DNA of 64,000 nt from Tridacna crocea (Eukaryota; Mollusca; Bivalvia; Cardiida; Cardiidae): assembly GCA_943736015.1 (NCBI GenBank), contig OX031069.1, positions 43,186,728-43,250,727 on the forward strand, in the 5' to 3' direction. Below the pieces are notes generated by a model, which did no database searches, was not told where the DNA came from, and saw nothing but the letters and a program-made list of their open reading frames with translations. Position numbers and translations under genes: made by a program. The number at the start of each line of letters is the position of its first letter. Positions within the stretch are counted from its first letter, which is position 1. This document shows, piece by piece, positions 22,175 through 33,890 of the stretch.

Positions 22175-22293
22175 GAAATACTATGTACATTGATTCACTT
22201 TTCGTCTTGCTTACATATTTCTAAATCTTTTCAGCGCCACTGTCGAAAACAGGGACTTTGGCCCACATAACAGATTAGTAGCTGACTGTACAG

Positions 22294-22779
22294 TATTAGT
22301 TGTATGGTCAGGTGGCAGGGGACTTGGAAACTTGTTCACGGCTGTGGTAAATCATGTCGCCCCGAGCCGAAGGCGAAGTGGCGACATGATTTACCACAGC
22401 CGTGAACAAGTTTCCAAGTCCCCTGCCACCTGACCGTACAACAAATTTATTATACTGCAAATTTTTACCCTTTCAAAGCGCGAAATTTCACGAATCGAGT
22501 ATGCTGACGAAATAAAAATTCCCTTCTGTGTGCCCCAATTCAATGAAAGCTGACGTCATTTGAAATTGTCGTCACTAAAACGTGCAGTTTGGTGTATAAA
22601 TGTGCAGTCTGGTGATCGATCGACGCCGCCATTTTGTATGATGTATTGCACGTGTAGTGATGTTTACGGGGCACTCAAAAGGGAAACTGGTTTTACGTGG
22701 TTTTTGCCAGGGAACATGATATTATGTTCCCGGCATGTTAACCAATCAGATCACGAGAAATTTCTTTGCGGTATAATAA
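22294..22779 (+). repeat. Family E repeat, copy E2 (first unit of a tandem array)
   Basis: Same start and end as E1, with the full terminal hairpin (22296-22445). One perfect TGACGTCA remains, and the GCCGCCATTTTG site is kept. Directly abutted by E3. Confidence 0.82.
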
Positions 22780-23219
22780 TATTAGTTGTACGGTCAGATA
22801 GCAGGGGACTTGGAAACTTGTTCACGGCTGTGATGAATCATGTCGACACCTCGCCGACAACGAATTTATTATACTGCAAAGTTTTACCCTTTCAAAGCGC
22901 GTTAAGCGAATTTTCCTGTTTTTATGATTTCACGAATCGAGTATGCTGACGACATAGAAATTTCCGTCTGAGTGCCCCAATTCAGTGAAAACTGACGTCA
23001 CTGGAAAATGACGTCACTAAAACGTGCAGTTTGGTGCATAAATGTGCAGTCTGGTGATCGATCGACGCCGCCATTTTGGATGTTGTGTTGCACGTGTAGT
23101 GATGTTTACGGGGCACTCAAAAGAGAAACTGGTTTTACGTGTTTTTTGCCAGGGAACATGATATATGTTCCCGGCATGTTAACCAATCAGATCACGAGAA
23201 ATTTCTTTGCAGTGTAATA
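22780..23219 (+). repeat. Family E repeat, copy E3 (second unit)
   Basis: Starts ATTAGTTGTACGGTCAGAT directly after E2. The hairpin is shortened (one arm largely deleted), while the 3' part is almost identical to E1, with two perfect TGACGTCA sites and GCCGCCATTTTGG. Confidence 0.82.
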
Positions 23220-23220
23220 A

Positions 23221-23693
23221 TATTAGTTGTACGGTCAGGTGGCAGGGGATTTGGAAACTTGTAAGGCGAGGTGACAACATGATTCACCACAGCCGCGAAC
23301 AAGTTTCAAAGTTCCCTGCCACCGGACCATACAACGAATTTATTATACTTCAAAGTTTTACCCTCTCGAAGCGTTTTCAGCGAAATTTTCCTGTTTTATA
23401 ATCTCACGAATCAACTATGCTGACGAAATAGAAATTCCCTTCTGATTAAGCAAATTCAATGAAAACTGACTTCACTGTAAAATGATGTCACGTAAACGTG
23501 CAGTTTGGCGCATAAACGTGCAGTCTGGTGATCGATCGACGCCGCCATTTGGATGTTGTGTTGCGCGTGTAGTGATGTCTACGGGGCACTCAAAAGGGAA
23601 ACTGGCTTTACGTGGTTTTTGCCATGGTACATGATGTATGTTCCCGGCATGTTAACCAATCAGATCACGAGAAATTTCATTGCAGTATAATAA
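23221..23693 (+). repeat. Family E repeat, copy E4 (third unit)
   Basis: Starts TATTAGTTGTACGGTCAGGT directly after E3. Hairpin arms are partly deleted, and the TGACGTCA sites have decayed (TGACTTCA, TGATGTCA). The end CATTGCAGTATAATA is kept. Confidence 0.8.
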
Positions 23694-23734
23694 AACGTGC
23701 AATTTGGGTTGACACCGACATTGCTAAAGATAAT

Positions 23735-23810
23735 TTCCAAATTTTACAAGTAACACAACTTCTGATTGGCTGAGCCAAACTGCTTAGCCTATCAGACGTT
23801 TTATTTCTTT
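23735..23810. repeat. Family K MITE fragment
   Basis: Contains ACAAGTAACACAACTTCTGA and an imperfect complement ending GACGTTTTATT. The GTAAC at 23750-23754 is the unoccupied equivalent of the TRIM insertion site at 31991. Confidence 0.6.
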
Positions 23811-24193
23811 CTAAACATAGAATAAGTCAAATTATTGAATTAGAGATGAATGGTGAATAAAGACCCCGACCCTGAATCTAAAACCATGTGCCTGCTTGTT
23901 CAAGCATACAGTACAAACCTGTTTGTATAATGATATATCAGTAAATCATATTTGCAGCTGTCGAAAGTAGTCAAGTTATTTATGTTGTATTGACAGATTG
24001 AAGCCGTTTCGTACGTAGTTTGACACTCTGTAACACTTTTATTGCTTCAATAGTGTCGCACTGCCCTTTGTATGGTGTCCTACGAAGTATACCAATAACT
24101 GTGGAGCATCAACCTGCCCCGATCGATCGCTGTCAGTTTTCAATCAATTCGAAATTTTGAAGTAACCCAACATTAGCATATGAGTGGTATCAT

Positions 24194-24453
24194 AGTATGC
24201 TACTCGTGAAAAGGGATATTCGACATTTGCGTAAAGTGTCGTCTCGGATCAGCCTGCGCAGTTCGCGCAGGCTAATCCGAGACGGCACTTTACGACTGCA
24301 TTAGATTTTGTGCTACAAGAGACTTTTGCTAAATGGAAAAATTACATAACAACGGAAAGTGTCGTTTCGGATTAGCCTGTGCGAACTGCGAAGGCTGATC
24401 CGAGACGACACTTTATGCAAATTTCCGAATACCTCTTTTTGCACGTTGCAGGT
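24194..24453. repeat. Family B palindromic element
   Basis: Two strong dyads: GTCTCGGATCAGCCTGCGCA with its complement, and GTCGTTTCGGATTAGCCTGT with its complement. Confidence 0.78.
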
Positions 24454-24891
24454 ATAATGTTGCAATAATAGCTGTCCTAGCGTTGTCTTTCCCAGTATTG
24501 TCTGAATACGAGATTGCGTCGTGAAGGGTTAAAATACAAAATAAGTCGCTAATTCCTCCTGTTAGCAACATATATTTTTTATGTATCGGATAAGAAACCA
24601 TCTTTCCTCGAAAATTAAGTGTTTTTTATTTTAAGATTTCCTTTATGAAAAACCTGCAAAACGAATCTATATTACTGTCCTTTTAATATGAAGTGGTTTT
24701 GTACGGAGATTTATTTATTCGGCTTCAAGGTCAACAAGAAACAGTAAGGAACAGAAAAATTCAAATTTTGACGAAACAAAAACTGAATATTCCCCCTTTA
24801 GTTATTAATTACACAAAAACCGTTTGTCTATTTAAAGATATGGAGGTTTAGCGCCGTTTTCTGCATGATGCTATTTACTTCGCTATAGCTG

Positions 24892-25067
24892 GTGTAATGC
24901 AGAGAAATGACCATCCCCTACAAAATGACCCGGGTCATTATTCTACGTAGAGAAATGACCCCAAAGAGTCATTTCTGTACGTGGAATAATGACCCGGGTC
25001 ATTCCTCTATGTAGAGAAATGAGCCATGGGTCATTTGTAGGGGAGGGTCATTTCTCTGTATTACACC
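24892..25067. repeat. Short element of nested palindromes
   Basis: GTGTAATGCAGAGAAATGAC / GTCATTTCTCTGTATTACAC at the ends, with the unit AATGACCCGGGTCATT occurring twice inside, separated by GAGAAATGACCCC / AGTCATTTCT. Confidence 0.75.
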
Positions 25068-25069
25068 GG

Positions 25070-26030
25070 TGCGCTTTTCTATGGATTTCAAGAGTTTCTT
25101 CTTCCGGTGCATTGTACATTATTCCCAAGCTACTGGCTGCTTTCCCACGAAATAATTGTCGAAGCAACGATCAGGAGCGAGAGAAATGGATCCCGATGCA
25201 ATGACTATCACAACTTCTAAAGAAGAAATCAGCCGGACAGGGAATTCAAACGAGCGATTCATGGTTTAAGGTCCTTCACGTAACAGACCGAACCACAAGA
25301 ATCGCATAACACGAAAATAGAGTAAATATTTTTTATATCGTCTACTCTCCTTCGCCTATAAGAGATTTCACATACAGTCTCGTTCATTGTATTCTGAAGT
25401 TTCTCATTCGTATTTCGTTACAAAAGCATCTACAAAAAAAAAAATACGACAGGAATGACAAAATAGTTTGTGTCTACGTGGAAATCTGTGCACTTAAATA
25501 TAAACTTCTACAGCATCATGTCGCCGGTCGAACATTATGGCGCCCCCCTGTAAGACTTCGATTGCTAATTATTGTGCTTCACTGGCTCTTGAAAAAGTGG
25601 TCAAGCACTCTTATTGTCCACTACAGTGGTCAACTTGATTGACCCGAACTCCCCCAGGACGTAGATTTTCCTATATCCAAATTTGCACATATCTATCTGT
25701 GTCTTGTCGGTGCTCTACTTTCAGGATTATGCCGGGTAATGTAACTGTAATCAGCCGGAAATGCAGGGCGAATAACCTCCGACAAGAATGTAGTTCCTCG
25801 ATAAATAGTAATACACCAACGTCTTATATTTAATTTGTTGCTTATCCCCCTGTCTCCCAAAGGTTTCTGCGGACGACTTCTAGCGTCTTGCGAAAGACTA
25901 TTTTTGCTTGCTGCATGGTGTAATGTGGCATGGTCAGGCTGAAAAAGAGCACGTGATGATAGACTTGTGCTAAATTGTAAACTTTTTGTAAAATGAAAAG
26001 AAACTGCTCAGAACAACCTGTCTCATAATA
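25070..26030. other. Unassigned stretch
   Basis: No repeat family of this window and no convincing coding exon. A 27-codon open frame beginning ATGGATCCCGATGCAATG at 25186 ends in a stop and has no supporting context. It could hold upstream untranslated exons of the receptor, but nothing shows it. Confidence 0.3.
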
Positions 26031-27694
26031 CTTATGTGGCTAAAATTATGAAATTTCCCTTTGATAAGGTAGAAAACATTGTTGGAAAATGAGAAAATGC
26101 TGGGTTACCAGCATTTTCTCCTTTTCCAATGATGTTTTCAAAAGCCTACATTTTCAGGGTCGTTGAAAAGTGTTATTGTATGGTAAAGGGTTAACACTCT
26201 TTCGTACTGTTTATACTTTGATTATACTGATGTTTTTCCACTGGTGTTTTGAACTTTTAAAGTCTACTGCAAATTTGTTTTAAACTTTATAGGGTTGAAT
26301 TTTTTTAACAGAGAAAATATAATGTTAAAACATTTTTTTTTAACTTATTACCATACAATTAAATTTTGGACAAGTCAAAATGAAATGCATTTGCAGAAGA
26401 TATAATAGAACATGGTCTAAATGATTGGAACTGTCTATAAAAGGATACAAAACGTCGCCAGGAAAAAGAAGAAAATTCATATATAGGGATCTAAACCTTT
26501 ACCATCCAATACCGAATATCAAAGACCTTGAGGATGATAGGTTTTTAGAATGCTGTGGGAAAAGGCAAATTTGCTGGTACGAGTAACAGGCATCATCCCT
26601 TTCTGTACAATATATGGTTTTATACTCGTAAATTACCTTTTAAACACAATTCCATTGTTTGACCCTCTTGTAATTTGTTGTTTGCAAAAGCCGCCAATTT
26701 TGATGAGGCTATTTTTCTTCTTTTGTCTGGTGAAGAGTTAAAAAGACTTTGAAGTTCCATTGGGTTTTAATACAGCAGGGTAAAACGCTCAGTCTATTGA
26801 GAATTAAGAAGAAATATTTGCATTCTTTCATATTAAAACGATTTGAAGACTACAAGCTAAACATCGCTCCAAAATTACCGCATTTGCCTTCGGAATGATA
26901 GAAAACTTTGTGAGAAAAGGAGAAAATGCTGGTTTCCAGCATTTTCTCCTTTTCCCACAATGTTTTCACAAGCCCTTTTTAAAAGTGTCAAAAATACACA
27001 GGACCGTTTGACAAAGGTGTAACGGAGAAATCTTCACAGTGTATCCAAATTGAACAGTCTACATTAAGATATGCCACGTATGATATATTGGTTTCCGGCT
27101 GCTGGTGACAATTCCTGTTTACTCACTTAGAAAACAGACAAACAAACCGATAATAATGATGGCGTCTAGAGATATATTGAGATTTTGTGAGAGATAAATT
27201 ATGAGGTAGGCTATGCAGATTTTTTTTTTATCATTTCGTGCTCTAGATTCGTTTTTTTTTTTTAATCCTTGAAACGTTTCCAAGTTTTTCATTTACAAAA
27301 AATTTTGATCGGTTAAGACACGGTGTCTTTAAATATTCCTCCGCGCACCTTTACCGCTTTTCGGCGATGTTTCTTAACCGTTAAAGAGTCCTTAATATCA
27401 GTAGTTACGTATCAAACCAATATCGTTCATTTAAGTTCAGGCTGCACAAACCTTGCAGTCTTATCTTTGATTTATATTTTCCACTATGCAGAAACGTTCC
27501 GGAGAGCAACTGTATCGAACTGACACTTTTTTGCTTGTTTTACTTTCGCTTGAGATTATATCATAGGTTTATTGTATTTCATATTTTATATAAACTTGAA
27601 TACGATTGCCAGACATCCATAATTATCGCTTTTATTTCTAAAAAAGAAATATTATGTCTATTCATTTTGTCTATGTTAAATACATAGATACCGT

Positions 27695-27922
27695 TTAACC
27701 CATTACCACACAATCCCTACTTTTGACACCCCTGAGAAAGAATCCTTTAGAAAACATTGTGGAAAAGGAGAAAATGCCGGTAACCAGCATTTTCTCCTTT
27801 TCTCACAATGTTTTCTACCCTTCAAAAAACAAATTTCAAATTTTCAGTCACTTTTATTTTGTAGTCTGCAAATGCTTTCAATTTGGACCAGTCTAAAATA
27901 TTGTCGTTTGGTAATGAGTTAA
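27695..27922 (-). repeat. TTAA MITE (family 1), reverse copy
   Basis: TTAACCCATTACCACACAAT to GGTAATGAGTTAA; core AAATGCCGGTAACCAGCATT. Confidence 0.85.
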
Positions 27923-28399
27923 AGAATAAAGAGGTCGAAAGCTTTAGCATTCAGACTGCTAAGCGCGACTCTATCACCTTTTGCGGATAGTGCAGATCAA
28001 GATCAGTCTGATCTTGGATCTATACTGTTCGATTCGGAGAGATCTCTTCTCCCAAAATACATTGGGTTAAAAAGTTTGATTCCATTTATCAAGCAGGATC
28101 ATGAAGGTTTCTCATACACCCTATCACCGAAGAGATACGAGTTTACATGCCAGCATCGGAAAATTGAAAGCATTGCTAAAAGAAGACCAAGTGCTCCTTT
28201 TCCCACTTTTTCCTCTACTTTCGAAAACTCTTCAGTATACAAACTGCCGGGTATATAGGGGAACAGATCAACCAGTCAGTTGAAAGGTCGATGGTCGGTC
28301 AGCTATAAGGCTGGCTTGATAACCAACCGGTTTCTTCGGTCATTCAGTCCATTTTGTCCGTGATACGTCTCTATTGATGAAGTTTAAGTAAGTCGAGTT

Positions 28400-28690
28400 T
28401 GATTACCCTGTCGGGACAGGAATTCAAGCCCAATAGGTCACCGGTTCGGTTAAGAGCTGGGCGGAATTTTTCTCCCCCAAGACACTGGTGATTGTCACTG
28501 CGACATGATACATTATATCTCGCAGTTGAAAATTATCGCGCTGGTGGTAACTATGATGTTGGAAAGCAAATAGATAGTTTGAAAAGAATATTATGCAAAG
28601 TACTGGCATAGAAAATGTACTCTGGCCGCCGCATTTTAGCTGATATGATATGAAAACGGCATTAAACACCAAACAATTAATCAATGATGA
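28400..28690 (+). mobile_element. Diverged SINE
   Basis: The tail GAAAACGGCATTAAACACCA with CAATTAATCAATG matches SINE tails elsewhere in the window. The head (CAATAGGTCACCGGTTCGGT) is degraded. Confidence 0.5.
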
Positions 28691-29585
28691 AGTTAAATGG
28701 TTTTGTTATTGTATACACGTGTTTCTATAGACAAAGTGTGTAAATTACACTATTTTTATAAATGTGAATGCATGGATACGCCTGTAACAATCTGAAAAAA
28801 AAAAGATTTTCAAAAGCTATTGCAAAGACACCCATGTTACGATGTGGTGGCCTGTGGCTTGGTCAGAATGTTGTGCGAAGTACTGATTTCATACATGAAA
28901 ATGCTGCGGCAAAATAACTGTAAAAAAGTTTAAAACACTGTCTAATTCACGTTTCTTTTCATTCCATCAATATGAAATGCTTATCCGATAAAATGAAATA
29001 GTGTTTTGTTATCTTATCACAATTCGAAAAAGCGAAATATTCCATTATCTTGGAAAATTCCATGATCGACAAATCGAAATAGACTTTTTTTTTTCAACGC
29101 AAAAATATTAGTTTAAGAGCAATCTCAGTTCGGTAACAGAAATAATACTCTGTTCACGGACAGACTTTAGCGAGTGGTTTCGAATATACTCTTGTTCGTG
29201 TGTTCGTGTTCTCGAAATAGTGCTTTCGACAAAACTGATAAGTATTTCGTTATATCGAATGAGGATTTTCATTTCAACGATTTATGATATTGTTTTCTCA
29301 AAATACGATTTCGTCATAAAACAATCATAATTTATTTTTATCGAAGAGAAAATCGTTATAAAGAAGTAAAAAAACAATATGGTACATGACACATACAGGA
29401 TCTTGTATGATCATGTAATCGTTTTACTTCGAAAACCTTGTAACTTCAGTTTGTTACAAACTTACGAGGGTTTTAAGTAAACCGACGAGATACATTGTAC
29501 AGTCAACAAGGTACGTTGGGGAATTGATTCTTTCTTTGCTATTCATGCCATTTTCAAAAGTGATTGCCACATCACGAAAACTTAG

Positions 29586-29814
29586 TTAACCCTTTACTCC
29601 ACAGACACTCATTTTGACGCACTGCTTGTAGGAGCCTTTGGAAAACATTGTGACAAAAGGTGAAATTGCTCGTGACGAGCAATTTCACCTTTTGTCACAA
29701 TGTTTTCTATGCTATCAAAAGTTGCCATATACACATAAGAAACAGCTTCATCCTTGCTGTTATTTAGGGTCATTTAGAGATACCATAGAAATGCCTTATG
29801 GGATAAAGGGTTAA
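29586..29814 (-). repeat. TTAA MITE, subfamily 1b
   Basis: 229 bp, bounded by TTAACCCTTTACTCCACAG and GGATAAAGGGTTAA; core GAAATTGCTCGTGACGAGCA. Inverted relative to the 3536 copy. Confidence 0.85.
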
Positions 29815-29815
29815 A

Positions 29816-30070
29816 GTGGGCGTACTCTTTTCGCTACTCCGAACACTCCGAACATGTTCTAGGTCAATGGAATATTTCGGAACACTGTGCCGTGTTCATC
29901 AGAACATGTTCTGACTGTTCTAATCCAATCGAGGTGTAGCACACCTGCTGAACGGTTGCTAGGTGATACAAGATGGCTGAAAGACTGACAATTCTTCATG
30001 ACAAAATTTTCAATTGTCCTTTTTTACGATATGAATGCCATAAATAGGATTAGGGGCATAGTAGACTCTT

Positions 30071-30112
<42 letters not shown>

Positions 30113-30341
30113 GCTATAATCACATTCTCAACTATCACAGCTAAGACAGTAGATCTTGCAACAGTCATCATGTCAATGCACTTTGATTTCGATATTGTTT
30201 CGAATAATGTTCCGAACGTGCTTCATTCAGAACATACTTCCGGAACAGTGTATTATGTTCTGAGTTATTCCTTTCACACATTCCAGAAGAGCATTCAAGA
30301 ACACAGAACATTGTGCCAGAACAGGCGAAAGGAATACGCCC
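29816..30341. repeat. TIR element full of GAACA/TGTTC repeats
   Basis: Ends GGGCGTACTCTTTTCGC and GCGAAAGGAATACGCCC, flanked by AGT on both sides (possible 3 bp duplication). Inside there are many GAACA or TGTTC motifs, including AGAACATGTTCT, and a CT microsatellite at 30078-30112. No ORF. Confidence 0.65.
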
Positions 30342-30630
30342 AGTAACTATAATGTAAACAAAGCGAATGTTTAAATGCATATGAATTTACATCACTACAT
30401 TTAAAAGTATGGCAATTATTGTGAAGATGACAATTTGTCATTGCACGGTCGGTCCAAGTGTTAGTCGCTGACAGAGAAATTAATTTAAAATCTAGGTTGA
30501 AACCTGTCAGTCAGCTGTGTCTTTTGTTTACTTTTTGCCTGATTTTGAAAATTCACTTTTCTGCTAGCGACTAGCATATGGACTTGCCAGACGATATCAG
30601 ACTATCATCTCCATAATGTTTTCCATTCAT

Positions 30631-30858
30631 TTAACCCTTTCCCAAACGACAGAATTTTCGACTGGTCCAAAATAAAAGCACTTGCAGACGACAAAATAAA
30701 CCTAACTCAAAAATTGAAATTTGTTTCCATCAGGGTAGAAAACATTGTGGGAAAAGGTGAAAATGCTGGTTTCCAGCATTTTCTCCTTTTCCCACAATGT
30801 TTTCAAAGGGTTTTATCACAGGGTCGTAAAAACCAGGGATTGTTTGGTAAAGGGTTAA
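30631..30858 (+). repeat. TTAA MITE (family 1), full-length copy
   Basis: TTAACCCTTTCCCAAACGAC to GGTAAAGGGTTAA; long core hairpin at about 30738-30812. Confidence 0.88.
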
Positions 30859-31995
30859 ATAGTATGATTTAAACTTAAATGTATACCAGCTTTGATATTT
30901 TGGCCTTTACTGGGCCTTTAATCATGAGTCAAACCTTTTTGATAGCGCCAATCTCAGACAATGCAGTGTCTTGCCCGAGGACACTCCAATACCAGCTTCC
31001 ATGACGAAAGCGAGTTTCAAATCAGCATTTTCTTGTCACAAACCTGGCATCTGTACCAATGAGCCACAGAACACCACGAACCTTAAAAAAGATAGGCATT
31101 CGGATTCATTCGGCCTTGGTGCTTATTTACGGCAAGTCCAAAATGAGCAGAATAAAACAGTCTATTAAGGCATCAGTTACAGTAATGCAGACGATAATAT
31201 ACGCCGTGTTTGTCGAAATGATGAAAACACCCTTCGCCTTGTAATAGGAGATTGCAACGCTAGTAAGCTTTTGCGGACAGTGTAGATCAAGATCAGACTG
31301 CACAAAGCGTGCAATCTGATCTTGTCCTACGCTGTCCGACATTAGGTAATATCCGATACGTATGTATTTCAGCAAAACAAAACAAGAATTCATTATGCGA
31401 TATGGAATTGTGAAAATCCGTTCTTCCGTTTATAGTGTTAAAAGGAGAACTATTTCACCAGACGAGGAAACTCTAGATTCATCCGCACTGGAACTATTTT
31501 GCAGATGACATTTTAAACGTGGCTCCAAAAATCGAATTGAACTTTTGGAAGGTAGAAAGCACTGTGTGAAATGATAAACGAGATGGTTACCCGCATTTTC
31601 TCCTTCTTCGATGTTGTTTTCTGGGGTTTTCACCCCCCTACAGGGTCGAAAGAATTCGGGGTCGTTTAGGAAGATTTAATGTACGAAGCATTACCCATGT
31701 CATCACGAAATAGACATTTTATGGCGGATCATTCTCGTGACAATTATCTCAACTGGCAAAAGGTCTTCGACATTCGAGAATGTTTCTCTATATCGATATC
31801 GAGATAAAAAACAAAAAGTTTACTACGTTTTTATTCTTTACTCTTTACCTCATAGCAAAATTTTAGCCTTGTCCAAATTGAAAGCATTTGCAGACGACAT
31901 TTTAAATGTTACTCAAACCAGGGCCCATATTCACCAACCATTCTTGAGAATACTCATAGTCCTGTTTTCCAAGGTTTTCTAAATTTGTAAGTAAC

Positions 31996-32523
31996 TGTTA
32001 CGGGAGACCACTCCTTCCTGCATGGCATTCTCCCGAGTTAAATACAATACCTGGCTGCTGCGTCAGAGAGATATCTCTTTGGCTCAGTGGTTAAGGTATT
32101 GGCCTTGCGTCCGGGAGTTCGGGGTTCGAATCCCGCTCGGTACCTTATTTCTGCCATGCATTTATTCATTTGTTTCTTTGTTACGGACTACGTTCGTAAG
32201 ATGGGGGCTCGTCCGGGATTGGCCATTGAGCCATTAATCCCATTTGTTGTCCAAAATTGGACTTCCTGCCTAATAAGGCTTTGAGTCATCAATAAATGAT
32301 GACTTTAAGAGGGGGTGTGTTACGGGAGACCACTCCTTCCTGCATGGCATTCTCCCGATTTAAATACAATACCTGGCTACTGCGTCAGAGAGATATCTCT
32401 TTGGCTCAGTGGTTAAGGCATTGGCCTTGCGTCCGGGAGTTCGGGGTTCGAATCCCGCTCGGTACCTTATTTCTGCCATGCATTTATTCATTTGTTTCTT
32501 TGTTACGGACTTCGTTCGTAAGA
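31996..32523 (+). mobile_element. Miniature LTR retrotransposon (TRIM) with tRNA-derived LTRs
   Basis: A complete 528 bp element. Two 206 bp direct repeats (31996-32201 and 32318-32523), both starting TGTTACGGGAG and ending CGTTCGTAAGA, differ at only four positions. They enclose 116 bases. A primer-binding site (32202-32219, complementary to a tRNA-Pro 3' end) directly follows the left LTR, and a polypurine tract (AAGAGGGGGTG, 32307-32317) directly precedes the right one. GTAAC flanks both sides (31991-31995 and 32524-32528) as a 5 bp target duplication. There is no coding capacity. The internal part resembles the 3' end of a Gypsy-type element, so it is probably mobilised in trans. Near-identical LTRs imply recent insertion. 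Confidence 0.9.
32073..32147 (+). other. tRNA-derived segment inside the left LTR of the TRIM
   Basis: Reads like the body of a tRNA: TGGCTCAGTGG matches the Pol III A box, and GGTTCGAATCC, about 45 bases on, matches the B box, followed by CCGCTCGGTACC. The right LTR carries the same segment at about 32395-32469 with one difference (GGTATT against GGCATT). The acceptor stem does not close convincingly, so I do not call a functional tRNA gene. Confidence 0.75.
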
Positions 32524-32811
32524 GTAACACAACTTCTGATTAGCTAACCCAATCGGTTTAGCCAATCAGAAGTTGTGTTACCTTTCACTTCATATATGTC
32601 TAAGATTTTGTCTTCTAGAAAAGACTTGAGCCCAGTCAAATATTTTTTCCAGAAGAAAAAAATGTAGACCAGTCCAAGTTGAAAACATTTTCAGACGACA
32701 ATTAAAATGTAGGTCAAATGATGGAGTTTGTCTTTGATTCTTTAATAGAGCAGAAAACACTGTGGTTACCAGTAACTTCTCCTTTTGTCTCCGCAGTGTT
32801 TTCAAAAGATT

Positions 32812-33073
32812 TGTAACCCGTCACGCAAAAAGGGGACCATCTGTGAATTCTGTATATCAATTAGATGAAAACAGATCGACGATAATGCAGGTCAGTTTAA
32901 GTTGATTATTCAAAAATGATTGAATAATGAGGCAAAATGACCACTTTTCATACAGAAAATGTCATTAAAGCGAAAACTGTCAACTGTGGTTAGCCTGCGC
33001 AATTGGCGCAGGCTGACCAGGGCTGACACTTGTCGCAGTTTTCAGAAGGTCCCTCTTTGCGTGATGGGTCACA
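32812..33073. repeat. Family D MITE
   Basis: GTAACCCGTCACGCAAAAAG to CTTTGCGTGATGGGTCAC, with a central dyad around GCCTGCGCAATTGGCGCAGG. Confidence 0.78.
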
Positions 33074-33264
33074 TTTCTTTCTTGAGGTCGTTAGAACTCA
33101 GGTTTGTGTGGTAAAGTGTAAAAAAAAAATGCTTCTCAATAGAATTTACAGAATATAGAGCTATAAAAAAAAAAAAATTCAGCCAATCAGAACTCGCCAA
33201 TGTTTGTGAAAACAACTAATATTGAATTATAACGCGTTAAAAGAGAGACATACGCGTTTAATGA

Positions 33265-33478
33265 AGCCTATTACATGAAACCTAGTCACTTCTTTGACAG
33301 GTATATTACGAACGAAAAATAGTTCCGAAGAATTTTGCATATATTGAATTTCGTTTTGAATGTACGTAAGATTGAATAAATCAATAACTTTATCATGATT
33401 GAGAATTTTTAACCATTAAATTCCTTCGGGAACCTAGGTCAGCAGTGTTTTAGAGATGAAGCGTATAATTACAGTGTT
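33265..33478 (+). repeat. Dispersed repeat R, second copy
   Basis: Partner of the repeat at 8138-8338, same orientation, with an extra stretch around GAATTTCGTTTTGAATG. Confidence 0.6.
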
Positions 33479-33890
33479 GACTGCAACCATCACGGTTAAC
33501 AGTTGGTATGAAGATACAAGATTGATTGAAGTTTCATAAAACAAGGACAAAAGGAATTAAAACTTACTGAACTCTGCTTGAAAACGTGAATAATGAATTT
33601 ATCTTTAAGACCTGATCTGTAGTCTGCAAACAAGTCTAGTATCTTGTATTCGGGTAAAAAGTTCAATCACGTCCACATTTCTATGGGTTACCATATTACC
33701 TCAGTTTGTATTGGTGTGTATTGATTTGTGCTGGACATTACGTTGTTGGTCAATATGTTGTGAGGAAGAAACAATGGAAGACTTTACTGACCTCTGTTTA
33801 TATGTACCACAAATCAAACCACCATTTTGTTTTGACAGATATTGAAATAATAAATCTTATAGGTCGAAATGAGGCCCTTGACTGACATGG

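Larger units (their letters stand above)
31919..32588 (+). repeat. Palindromic MITE (family K) interrupted by the TRIM
   Basis: The left piece (31919-31995, starting GCCCATATTCACCAACCATTC) and the right piece (32524-32588, with CTTCTGATTAGCTAACC and its complement) together make one copy of a fold-back element. The same family is uninterrupted at 33891-34105 and partial at 23735-23810. The TRIM lies exactly at the GTAAC that remains single in the 23735 copy. Confidence 0.75.

Noticed and set aside
25186-25270. Short reading frame MDPDAMTITTSKEEIS as a first exon
   Set aside because: It ends in a stop after 27 codons, the only nearby donor is weak (ATG before gtttaa), and nothing downstream joins it in phase.
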